NCBI GenBank assembly: GCA_963681505.1
Contig: OY811976.1
Coordinates: forward strand, 5,012,003 to 5,076,002
Length of the DNA stretch: 64,000 nucleotides
Origin: Eunapius fragilis
Taxonomy: Eukaryota; Porifera; Demospongiae; Spongillida; Spongillidae
Direction of reading: 5' to 3'
This document shows positions 37,922-63,423 of this stretch, piece by piece. The notes beneath the pieces were generated by a model. That model was not told the DNA's origin. It saw nothing but the letters and a program-made list of their open reading frames with translations, and did no database searches. Positions within the stretch are counted from its first letter, which is position 1. Each line of letters begins with the position of its first letter. The translations under genes and the position numbers were made by a program.

Positions 37922-38428
37922 TATTTAATAAATTTCCTGTGTTTGTCATTTCGTATAATAGCCATTCTATTGCATAACTTCAGCTTTACGGAGAAGACCA
38001 GCCACAAATAATTTAGTCCATATTCAAAAGAACATTGGCACGTGATAGAGTGGAACTCTCAGGAATCTTTACCATGGAAGGAGACGTGAATGATTTTGTA
38101 CAGGTAGTCGTCACACAGCTTGACAGAGCAATTCATCTCTTGGTGCTCAGAGCCTTCTTACATAGATGAGCATCACTCCAAAGTAGCCGGGTTTGAGAAC
38201 CATTACACACATGTTTGTCTGTGATTTTTATGTTGATATCAACTCCTAGCGTACATATCAAGTAGGATGCTGTAAGGGAGGTTGACAATCTGAGCCCTCC
38301 ACTGTTGGATAAATATAGCTACAGGGCACTGCATTGACGCATTCAACCTCCTTTTGTAATACTTATCATGGGGGTGAGACATTGCAAGGATACCATTGAT
38401 CTTTGATTGCAGCCCCTGACTTTATATA

Positions 38429-38614
38429 CAGTCTTCCCCCGTTAGTAGCGCCACGTTTGTTCCGTGCGCTACTACCATACTTAGGGCATAGATTGCACAT
38501 TGTAGACATAGATAATGTGTGGTACCCGCATCAACCATGAAATAATTTTCAATACATCTAACGAGGGAATGCGCTACTAACGAGCTAGAGGGCGCTCTTA
38601 ACGAGGTCAGACTG
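38429..38614. mobile_element. Pogo/Tigger-like MITE, 186 bp
   Basis: Terminal inverted repeats: left CAGTCTTCCCCCGTTAGTAG, right on the other strand CAGTCTGACCTCGTTAAGAG, both followed by GCGC. TA flanks both ends (38427-38428, 38615-38616). CAGT termini with TA duplication and 'CTCGTTA' resemble pogo/Tigger members of Tc1/mariner. No ORF. Confidence 0.75.
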
Positions 38615-38620
38615 TACTTG

Positions 38621-38972
38621 CAGGGCCGTCGCCGTCATAATAGAAGTGGCCCGGTTATTCTGAATTGAAACTAATTGCATGACGTATCGCGGAAGTTATA
38701 GCACTGCAACAACAGCTTGCTGCAACTCCGCAAGCTCATTAATCGGGGTCTGGGGCTCCGCCCCAGCCGCTGAGGCTTTTCGGATGGTTAGAAGGCCAAT
38801 CAGTAGATGTAAACTATACATGCATTTGCGTGCTTAATAAAAATCCAGAATGGCTGTTCTTTAATCTTTATGGTACAATGATGTAATAATATTGGTCTGG
38901 GGCCGAGACATGAGCGAAAAGTGGTCCGGTAAGGGTTAAAGCCGTGCAACTGGACCGGCGGCGACGGCCCTG
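38621..38972. mobile_element. hAT-like MITE, about 352 bp
   Basis: Begins CAGGGCCGTCGCCG and ends with its reverse complement. It starts 6 bp after the pogo-like element. The flanking 8-mers match only in their last half, so the target duplication is weak. A partial relative of its right part ('ggtctggggc', 'gtggtc') occurs at about 57415-57490. Confidence 0.65.
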
Positions 38973-40075
38973 AAGTCTTGCACAAACAACATACCACATA
39001 CAAGGTACAGATATCTACACACTTGTCACATGAATCACTCTACTACTATAGGTGAACACTCACTTTCATTTCCAAGTTGTTGATGTTGTTCTTAGATCCA
39101 TTCAAGGATGAAAGTTGGCTTTAATCTTTTGGCATCTAGCTAGCTCACCATCACCACTGTATGTGGTTAGTGGTCAGTACGGGGCGTGATGGGTTTCTCC
39201 ATAAGCTAGGCTCTGACTTCCTTACCTATATATACACACCTTGGTGCATACTTATATTCTCATTCTTGAGAAATGCTCCTAATGGCAACAAATCTATAAC
39301 ACTTCAGAGACATTTTTAAATAGTGTGTATGGTCAGTGTATAGTTCATTGATACCTGGCATCTGATGAATACTATCAAATTTTATACAGTTCTGCCTTAT
39401 GAATAGTTCAACAACCTGCAATCCAAATGTTGAAAGTCAAACTGTATATATCAAAGGAGTGCAATGCGTCTACATATATTGATCTCTTTTTTTGATAGGT
39501 TTCAAGACAAACAGAAGCCACTCCACTTAGGGGACCCATCACAGTTATTGGACTACACACCAGTTGTAAGACAAGCTGTGTAGTGAAAGCTCTTATTCTA
39601 AAAAAGGCTGAATCTCTTAGAGTACAACTATTCCAATATCTCATCAATGCTTGTTTGTAACATTACTACTTCTAGATCTGCAAGGGTCAGGTCTCAGCGC
39701 ATCCATCCCACACCTATGCAGCATTCAAAACATATTCTTTTGATACACGTAAGTAGCTTAATATTAATTGAAGGCTTGAGCACAACCACACCCACTCACT
39801 GTGTCTGGTAATCCAAGAACATGCTATACAACACAAAGAACACAAAATGCACATGTGCCTGTACCAAAGACAAACAGATACACACACATGGATACAATAT
39901 ACACAAAGAACACTCATGCACACATTTAAGCACAAATAGAATTGTATTGACGGAGACTAAAAAAAACAGTGTTGTCTGCACACTGGCTGCATCAGATTAC
40001 TGCTACACATTGCACCAGGCTTCTCATCCCATGTATCAAAGGTTACACATTCAGAGAAGACATCAGCTGATGTCT
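38973..40075. other. Intergenic and likely 3' UTR of the receptor gene
   Basis: About 1.1 kb with no gene recognised. The ORFs are short and without motifs. The region next to 40076 is expected to hold the receptor's 3' UTR, but I see no clear AATAAA on the minus strand there. Confidence 0.45.
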
Positions 40076-43000
40076 TTATACAACTGTATGTTTTCCTAAC
40101 TTTAGGCGTGAGTAGCATGGCTTTGGGTCCAGAGTGGTTGCATTGAGAACCTCATAATTTCGTGCTATTTGAACATCAGACACTGAGGCTCCTGACATGT
40201 CCGGTTCAGAGTAGTCTGCAAAATGGGAAGTACCATTGCCAGTGACAACTGCATCAGGTGGGAGACTATAGTCTGATGAAAAATGTGGGTCCCCAGTCCA
40301 ACTAGAACCGGTGCAGTCATGAAGTGGAAAACCTTTATGTATGGAAGAGAAGATGGATGTTTCGTATGGTACCAACGGAAATGGCCCATACTCGTAATGT
40401 TCTGGACAAGGTTGGGGAGCCAGTGTCCCATGAAATGGTGCATCTCCTATGGCTCCTGCTGTCTCCATAAAATCTCCACTGGCTCCCAGAGTAGGGTCCC
40501 AGGTTCCTGTCGCTCCAGTAGTATCACTATCGCTTGTGGCACTCTCCAGGACATGATATACAATATCCTGGGTAAGGGCAGAACTTGAACCTCTGATGGC
40601 AAATGGGGGTGGTTGAAGGGGAGGAGCTAGTTGTAGGGGTGGAGGTGGTTGAAGGGGAGGAGCTAGTTGAAGGGGTGGAAGTGGTTGAATGGGTGGAGCT
40701 GGTTGAGCTGGTTGAGTCTGCCACAAATGATTGGCCTGGGTATGGAGACTACTGAGGGAGGTGATGCAATACAGAGCCTCCTGCATGTCCTTATCATTGT
40801 GGCAGCCATTAGGTCTCCTGGGGGGTGTCTCTGTCATCTCAAAGCACTCACCATTGGTCTTGAAGCTGCCCACATCCATGAGAGAGGTGAGGGTGGTGGT
40901 GGTTGTGCAGAAGCTGTGCTGTCGACTGTTGGGAGGGTCTTGCTGTGGTGGACTGGGGCTGAGGGATGGGCGATGTAGACGGCTGTACTGCTGTGAAGTG
41001 GGCAGGGCAGTGATGACATCATAGTCTCTATTGAGGTCACTAGCAGCTGTGGTGGTGGCTGATCCACAGGGGTCACTGGGCTGATCACTGGAGTAGAGGG
41101 AGGAGCTGTCAAGTGGAGGAGGGGCAAGCATCCCATGATGTAGTGAGGTGAAGTGTGTGCTATGGTATTACATGGAGGGTGCTGGGGTGTTTATTTAGCA
41201 ATGCTTTTGCATACCCATATACCCACACACACTTACCCAGTGGAGGAGAACCTCATTCGAATACTCTGTGCAGGCTCCTGACCTACAGGAGACAATGACT
41301 GGATGAATGTTTACCTGGAGAGGTAAATGCACTCCCCTAGTCAAATAAAAATCAGAGGAAAGAGTATCCTTTTTTTGGAAATTGAATAGAAAACAAAACT
41401 ATAAGTTCTACACTCATGGTTATCAGGCTAATTAGTCAAGTCCCCCCACCAACCAGGTTAAGTGTGTCCTGAATACCATGTAAAAATATGTAATGGGCAG
41501 ATGAATGCAGACAGAACAGTCAGTCGCCCCACTAAAAGGGTTAAGTGTGTTCTGAATAGCAAGTTAAAACAAAAACAATGCAATAGGCAGATCATAGCAT
41601 GGTGTAACCACCACCACCACCATCAATCACTGCAAAAAGAACACTAGCAACATTCTTGGTATGCAATTTAATTGCTCAATCTATTCATCACAAGACTTTA
41701 GAGAGAAATTGTTTCGTTTGAAGGCAGCAATGCCAGATGTTATGTTGTAGCCAGACATATTGGAATACACGTGGATGTTACTAACAGGCCACGCCTGAAG
41801 CTTTGCATGTTCAATGAGACCACACAAATCACTGTGGGAGACATTTGTTGTGCAGTCTCTGATTTCCAAAGACGTGAATTTTGCTGAAAAGTGAAAGTCA
41901 TCACATGGGATTCTTTAACCCACTCACCACTCCCTCCACCAGTGGGGATAGAAGGAGTTCTACCAACAACACAAGCCTTTCGCCATGTTGTATTCTTTCA
42001 GTGGATGCTTGTTGATCAAATTATGATACTTTAATGTCCGGTGCATACTTCACAAACGTAATTAACCTCATATGGCCCGATTTTTGAAAACAACAAAATG
42101 ATTAGGGAAACAAGCATTTATCCATTAAGACCAGAGGAGGTATTGCTTTGGGGGAGTAGGGAGGAGGTTGCCCATTTTTCATTCCCCATGATTTATGAAG
42201 GCAAGCTGAATATCCAAACTCAAACAATGGAAGCATGGTAAGAATACTGATCATTCTTGCAGGAAGCGTATCAATATAGATCAAGCAGGTGTTGATCAGT
42301 GTTTGTGGTTTTATGTATTTTACTTCGCTATACAATGTAGCTAGGAAGGCTGCAAAGAGACCTACTTTGTAATAAGCACAATTGTACTGTGTACTCAGAT
42401 GCGCCAAGTCTCTTAAGTAACTCCACACCCAGACCAAACAGTTGTCCGTTTTTATATATGTAAATTCTCCAATAGCATGATTGTTTTAGGGCCTGTGGGC
42501 TGCATCACTTGGTTACATGAACAAATATTATGCATGTTTGCTCTCTCCCATATCCTCCCCCATAGTAGAAAATTAACAACAGAAATCCATTATACACAGA
42601 CATACACATGTATGTGTGCATGTGTATCATGTATTCCTATGTAGTTCATCTCATACGGTATTTTACGCCTGCACGCAGAGATTTAAAAGGACGGCATACA
42701 TATAGTGCACTTACTCTTAAGAGTATCCGTGTCTGCAGTCTGCGACCTCTTCAGGCAGAGGGCCGTACAAAGGACACACAGGACGGCGATTGTGAGTGCA
42801 AATACGGCAGCTATCCCTGCGACCACGTATAACCACAGGCTTGTCAGTGACGGGCTAGAATTATCGTCCACTGTGACGTTTAGTTTAACCGTCGCCGTGG
42901 GTTGCAAGCTGTTTGCAGCTGGGTTTGTTAAATACACCATATAACTCGCAGCGGCACTGATGTTAACTGAGTTAGAAGGTGTAATTGGCGGAGATGATAG

Positions 43001-43677
43001 AGCTGTGCTCGGAGACGGCAAAGAGGCAGATGACGTGGAAGGCGGGGGGCAGACAATGCTCTGATTCGACGCACACTGCGTGTCGTTCACAGTAAAGCTG
43101 TAGGCGCCGCAGCCAGGCCTCTCTTTGCTTAGGCTCCCGGGCAGGTGTAGAACTGTGCTAGGGGGGGAAAACGTTCCAGTCCCCGGGGCATACACGATGC
43201 AGCTGTAATTATGGGGCCTGTAATTATGCTCGTCATAATACGGGTAGCTTTGGTCCAATTGTGAAGTGCATATACGCACGTCGCTGCCATCACTATCGTT
43301 GTTACTAGCAGGGCTAGGCCCACTACAATCCATTGGGGTAATACTGTCAATGGGAGCATCGACACCATTGATTTGCCATAGAATATTGAACACAGACGAC
43401 GAAGGGCCGGCCACTGTACAATACAAATGGACCATGGATTGAAAAGGATTGCAACTGGCGCCAACAGCAGAGGGGTATTGTAGGTAGCAATAGTCGCAAC
43501 CAGGGCAGCCGGGGCAAGACGACGCTGAAGTGTATGAAAACAACACACGACGAAGTTCAATTTAAGTATGTGATCGCATCATTTGTGGCCGCCATGTATG
43601 CATATTCCGAACTTACCTGCAGCTATACAGTGTCCACAGAGCGCTAACAACGTCATCAAACAGTCGCGGGTCCGCAT
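40076..43677 (-). CDS. Ig-superfamily type I receptor with ITAM-like tail
   Basis: Four exons join in phase: 43677-43617, 43524-42715, 41282-41237 and 41159-40076, giving 666 residues. Residues 1-20 (MRTRDCLMTLLALCGHCIAA) form a signal peptide. Residues 21-249 are extracellular: a cysteine-rich start, then an Ig-like domain with C56, W70 and the YxC cysteine C129 (NYSC), and a Ser/Pro/Thr-rich stalk with many N-glycosylation sites. Residues 250-278 (LWLYVVAGIAAVFALTIAVL onward) span the membrane. The 388-residue tail holds YDVITALPTSQQYSRL (Y352, Y364; YxxI-x8-YxxL), a proline-rich repeat with PxxP motifs (about 40600-40700), the ITIM-like IVYHVL (Y507), DYSEPDM and a C-terminal YEVLNATTLDPKPCYSRL (Y641, Y655; YxxL-x10-YxxL). 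I know no named family for the whole protein. The domain plan suggests signalling through Src/Syk-type kinases, by inference. It lies 546 bp downstream of SLC35F5 on the same strand. Confidence 0.75.
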
Positions 43678-44223
43678 ATCACTCGATGACTAACCAGAGC
43701 TTTTATTTTTTCTATAGCAACAATTGTGAGGTACGGCCCTACACTAATTCGTTCATGTCCATCCTCCTCGAGCATATGCACGCGTGTCACCACAGAAATA
43801 CGACTTATACCCATTCCAGCGGTCAGGAAGTTCCAATATACAGGAAGTAGATAGTGCAAAATTAAAAATTTAAAATTCCCCAGCGTTAGGGTTAAAATAC
43901 ACCATTACGATGCTGTTAAACGTGCACTCAAAACGTAACACATACGCACAGACACGTACATATATATACATAAATACAAAATGTTTTAAGAGGTGGTCAA
44001 ATGGCTCTCCTGAGGAGTACTTGTCAGTGTCTGATAACCTCTGTGTGTCCTATATGAAAAGTGATACTGTACACATATATGCACATACAAATATACTCAC
44101 ATGAGGTACATCACATTCATGCAATGGTAGGTTCACTCTATGTGCTTGAAACATTACTTCCCCCACGCACTTATACACCTGCTCTAATACACCTCTTAAA
44201 AATAACCACATAGATGTATGCAC
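43678..44223. other. Intergenic between SLC35F5 and the receptor gene
   Basis: 546 bp that should contain the receptor promoter. A GC-richer stretch near 43740-43800 precedes the receptor start. No further gene is seen; a last SLC35F5 exon could hide here. Confidence 0.4.
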
Positions 44224-58561
<14,338 letters not shown>

Positions 58562-58891
58562 CCTGCTAAGATAAATTGTCGCGTGAGCCAACTGTTTATA
58601 GTTTGTTGTCCAGAGTACAAAACATGTTGTCATCATGCTAACTAGCTGCGCACAGGGGCTAACGCTCGTACCCAGACCCTGCTGGCGTAAGCATTAACGG
58701 GTACGAAACGGAACACGCTGGTGTTTGCGATATCAAAATTTGACCGAAGAACTTCTTACCAATATTAATACTTTCTTACAGGAAGGAAAAAAAAAAAAGG
58801 ATCAAGGACAGCAGCGGACTAAAATAACTATAATTTATAGTGGGAGTATTAGAATCTACACACGTGACACAAAATTAACACGATCGTCAAC
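58562..58891. promoter_or_regulatory. Divergent promoter, SLC35F5 / epimerase-like gene
   Basis: The two start codons face away from each other, 330 bp apart. CACGTGACAC (E-box core) lies at about 58861-58870, close to the epimerase-like start. No TATA box is evident. Confidence 0.5.
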
Positions 58892-59695
<804 letters not shown>

Positions 59696-59857
59696 GTAAG
59701 TTGAACCCCTCCCAGTTCTTGAACCTCCCACTGCACATGTACTGCTTCTCTTCTAGCTGGTTGGTGATCCAGTAGTATGACATGGGCAGCATCACCATAC
59801 ACAAGGGTTACTGTCCCACCAATACCATAATATAAGCAGAGATCATATCTATATATG

Positions 59858-60089
59858 GGGTACTGTCCAGCAAAATCACCCTTCTGGATAGTTTTTCAAG
59901 TTTTAAATTTTTTTTTTCATTTTCCATGAACTCCAATAAGCTTCTATCAAATGGTCCTTGCGGATCCTAAATTGGACTATCCATCATAAAGTTATTAGGC
60001 ACTGAATTTATACATTTCAATGCGAGCATTATTTTTCTTTTGCTTGTTCTGGAAAATTTGATAAGGGTGATTTTGCTGGACACTGTTCC
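59858..60089. mobile_element. MITE family A, copy A2
   Basis: Left end GGGTACTGTCCAGCAAAATC, right end on the other strand GGAACAGTGTCCAGC. Same internal sequence as copy A1 ('tctatcaaatgg', 'ggactatccatcat'). A TATAT stretch precedes it. Confidence 0.8.
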
Positions 60090-60165
60090 ATGTGATCTCT
60101 GATATAAGGCAAGGGTACAGGGGCACTGAACCAGAAGTCACATATATATATATATATATATATAT

Positions 60166-60414
60166 GGAACAGTGTCCAGCAAAATCACCCTAGTGATACT
60201 TTTTCAAATTTTCTAGGACATGCAAAAGAAAAGTAATGCTCACATTGAAATGTATGGCTAATTATAAATTCAGTGCCTAATAACTTTATGATGGATAGTC
60301 CAATTTAGGATGCGTAAGGACCATTTGATAGAAGCTCTTTGGAGCTCACGGACAATCAAAAAATTTGAAAACTTGAAAAACTACCCAGAAGGGTAATTTG
60401 CTAGACACTGTCCC
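60166..60414. mobile_element. MITE family A, copy A3, inverted
   Basis: The same element in the opposite orientation to A2 and A4, with ends GGAACAGTGTCCAGC and, on the other strand, GGGACAGTGTCTAGC. It is bordered by TA runs on both sides. Confidence 0.85.
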
Positions 60415-60440
60415 ATATGTATATATATATATATATATAT

Positions 60441-60690
60441 GCGACAGTGTCCAGCAGAATCACCCTTCTGGCTAGTTTTTCAAGTTTTCAAATTTTTTGG
60501 TTTTCCTTGAACACCCATGAGCTTCTGTCAAATGGTCCTTACGCATCCTAAATCGGACTATCCCTCACAAAGTTATTAGGCACTGAATTTATAATTAGCC
60601 ATACATTTCAATGCAAGCGTTACTTTTCTTTTGCTTGTTCTGGAAATTTTGAAAAAGTACCATAAGGGTGATTTAGCTGGACACTGTCCC
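60441..60690. mobile_element. MITE family A, copy A4
   Basis: Left end GCGACAGTGTCCAGC, right end on the other strand GGGACAGTGTCCAGC. It is bordered by TA runs at 60418-60440 and from 60692. About 250 bp, no ORF. Confidence 0.85.
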
Positions 60691-61592
60691 ATATATATAT
60701 ATATATATATAAAATATATATATATAATCTCTGACTGAACACTGCTAATAATGGCAATTTTTACTGTATTCTATAGTGCGGGATTCGTGCCAAAAGTATA
60801 TCAGCTCTACCGCACTATATACACACTGGCTAAATCAATTATGTGTACCGCATTGGGTATATACCTCATTCATTAGATATATATGCCCCTCCTGCATACC
60901 ATAGCACATCCTCCAGATTGGGTGTATATGCCTCCACATTGGGTATATGTACAAACCTTCGCATGGGGTATAATACCTCGCGTTACGGATCCTTGGTGGG
61001 TGTATGGGTGGGGACGTGGTGCGGGTCACGTGCTCTCTCCCTCCTCTTCAAGAATGTATGCACAACATCAGCGTTATTATAATTGCATGCACATCTCAAG
61101 AAATGTGCAAGCTATACAGAGCTTCTGTGGGCAGAACCCCACTACCCCCTACCTGGCATGGGATGACTATATCCACCGAGACCCTAATGGCTTAGACGTG
61201 GGCCCGCCGCTGGGTATGTACATTTCGCATTTGGTGCCCCATACCCAGACCCACACCATCTCGACGCCCCCAATATATATAGTGTCGTTTCCAATAATTG
61301 CTTGTGTCACGCTGTCACCACTATGGGAAGTTGTGCAGGTGTCCGATTTGGAATGTAGAGAAAGAAAACTGCATACAACCCCGCATTTTGTATATATATT
61401 GGTCTGGGGACCAGATGAGCCATTGTTTTTTATTTTTGTTGCATGAATTAATGCTTCCCATTACTTCTCCTTTATGCAGCAATGGTTACCCCCCACCCCA
61501 CCCCCCTGACCAAGGGACATACATACTCTGCATACCTCAGTGTATCCTCAGGATTCAGTACCTCCCGATTGTGTGGGGTGATGTGCTGCATA

Positions 61593-62214
61593 TCCTTTAA
61601 AGCCCCATTCATGTTAAAACATGTATATTGTTGCGATTTGATGTACTTTTGTACTTTGACCCTTATCTGTAACATTTTGCTGAGGTCAAATATCAAGTAT
61701 TTAATGTGTAGCATGCTTTCCTCTCCACCTCCCTGCTTCGTCTTAACCATGTGGCACACTACCTATCGAAAAATATGAGTTGCTTTTTTTTAAAACCTTG
61801 AATAATGCTTAAACATGAATAGCGCAAGCATGAATAAATTATTGACAACAAGGATTTTCGTTTGAGAGTGATGCAACTGTTTGCTGCATGTTCCCTCAAC
61901 CGTCAACGCTCAGTGACAGAAGATGAGTGTGGTCCACACAAAAGCTTTAATTTGGACACCTTGGGGCCTGAGCGCCAGCTCCCTGGACCACACACCTCAT
62001 CACCAAGTTTATGGAGGGGTGTTTGATGCTATCATAACACCAAAAAACGCAGTCAAACATCATTTTATTGTTCATTGTGCAAGTTTGCACTACATGCAGA
62101 TTGTTTTTTGCCTTTTCATCAGGCCCCAATCTCTTCTGTTTGATTGTTTCTTAAATTAAAAAGTCTTTGGCAGTATTCATGTTTTAAAATGAATAGAATT
62201 GGAGTTTTAAAGGA
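61593..62214. mobile_element. TA-inserted element nested in the left palindrome arm
   Basis: About 622 bp absent from the right arm. The ends are inverted repeats: left TCCTTTAAAGCCCCATTC, right on the other strand TCCTTTAAAACTCCAATTC, both leading to a 'TTAAAACATG' block. TA flanks both ends. No transposase ORF. It must have inserted after the palindrome formed, unless the right arm lost its copy. Confidence 0.65.
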
Positions 62215-62261
62215 TACTGAACTGGTCTGTTGCATGTAATGGTCTGATGTGTTTTGTATAC

Positions 62262-62804
62262 TGGGCTGATGTGTTGTATGCACTGGACTGGTGCGTTGAA
62301 TGTGCTGGACTGGTATGTTGTATGTACTGGACTGGTGCGTTGAATGTGCTGGACTGGTGTGTTGTATGTACTGGACTGGTGTGTTGTATGTACTGGACTG
62401 ATATGTTGTATGTACTGGACTGGTTTGTTGTATGTACTGGACTGGTTTGTTGTATGTACTGGACTGGTTTGTTGTATGTACTGGACTGGTATGTTGTATG
62501 TACTGGACTGATATGTTGTATGTACTGGACTGGTTTGTTGTATGTACTGGACTGGTATGTTGTATGTACTGGACTGGTTTGTTGTATGTACTGGGCTGGT
62601 ATGTTGTATGTACTGGGCTGGTGTGTTGCATGTACTGGACTGGTTTGTTGTATGTACTGGTCTGATGTGTTGTATGTACTGGACTGATATGTTGTATGTA
62701 CTGGACTGGTTTGTTGTATGTACTGGACTGGTATGTTGTATGTACCGGACTGATTTGTTGTATATACTGGACTGGTGTGTTGTATGTACTGGACTGGTGT
62801 GTTG
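62262..62804. repeat. 22-bp minisatellite, left arm
   Basis: About 25 units of GGACTGGTGTGTTGTATGTA plus CT, with variants. The inverted counterpart in the right arm is at 63172-63372 with only about 9 units, so the arrays changed length independently. The CTGLVCCMYW-type ORFs are translations of the array. Confidence 0.95.
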
Positions 62805-62924
62805 CCGAGGGGTATCAGAATATTAGTGGAGGCTATGAGGCAGGATCATGTAGTGGAGGCCGCGGGACATGAGCATATACTTACATGATGTACTACATGC
62901 TCATGTCCCATATTCTTTCCTATG

Positions 62925-62970
62925 CACACACACACAGACACACACACACACACACACAGACACACACACA

Positions 62971-63005
<35 letters not shown>
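62925..63005. repeat. CA array at the palindrome centre
   Basis: Interrupted CA repeats, about 80 bp, at the symmetry centre, flanked by the mirrored 'catgtcccatattc' blocks. Confidence 0.95.
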
Positions 63006-63009
<4 letters not shown>

Positions 63010-63171
63010 AGCCCCATGGCCTATGGAGCATTGACATGTAACGGAATATGGGACATGAGTATGTAGTGGGCCATGGTACATCATGTAAGTATATGCTCAT
63101 GTCCCGCGGCCTCCACTACATGATCCTGCCTCATAGCCTCCACTAATATTCTGATGTCCCTTGGCAACCCA

Positions 63172-63372
63172 CCAGTCCAGTAAATGCAACACACCAGTCC
63201 AGTACATGCAACACACCAGTCCAGTACATACACCAGTCCAGTGCATACTACACATCAGTCCAGTACATACTATACACCAGTCCAGTACATACAACAATCC
63301 AGTCCAATACATACAACACACCAGTCCATTCAACGCGCCAGTCCAGTGCATGCAACACATCAGCCCAGTGTG
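63172..63372. repeat. Inverted 22-bp minisatellite, right arm
   Basis: The reverse complement of the left-arm array, with units CCAGTCCAGTACATACAAC and variants, about 9 units. Confidence 0.93.
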
Positions 63373-63390
63373 CAAAAATAGTCCCTTGGT

Positions 63391-63391
63391 C

Positions 63392-63419
<28 letters not shown>
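63391..63419. repeat. Poly-G tract
   Basis: About 29 consecutive Gs in the right palindrome arm, matching a C-rich stretch at 61490-61507 in the left arm. A likely polymerase-slippage and sequencing-error spot. Confidence 0.95.

Positions 63420-63423
<4 letters not shown>

Noticed and set aside
42102-42437. 111-codon minus ORF in the receptor gene's large intron
   Set aside because: No suitable splice sites in phase and no recognisable motif.
62119-62687. ORFs of 146-170 codons with CTGLVCCMYW or HTTYQSS repeats
   Set aside because: They are both strands of the 22-bp minisatellite in the palindrome arm.
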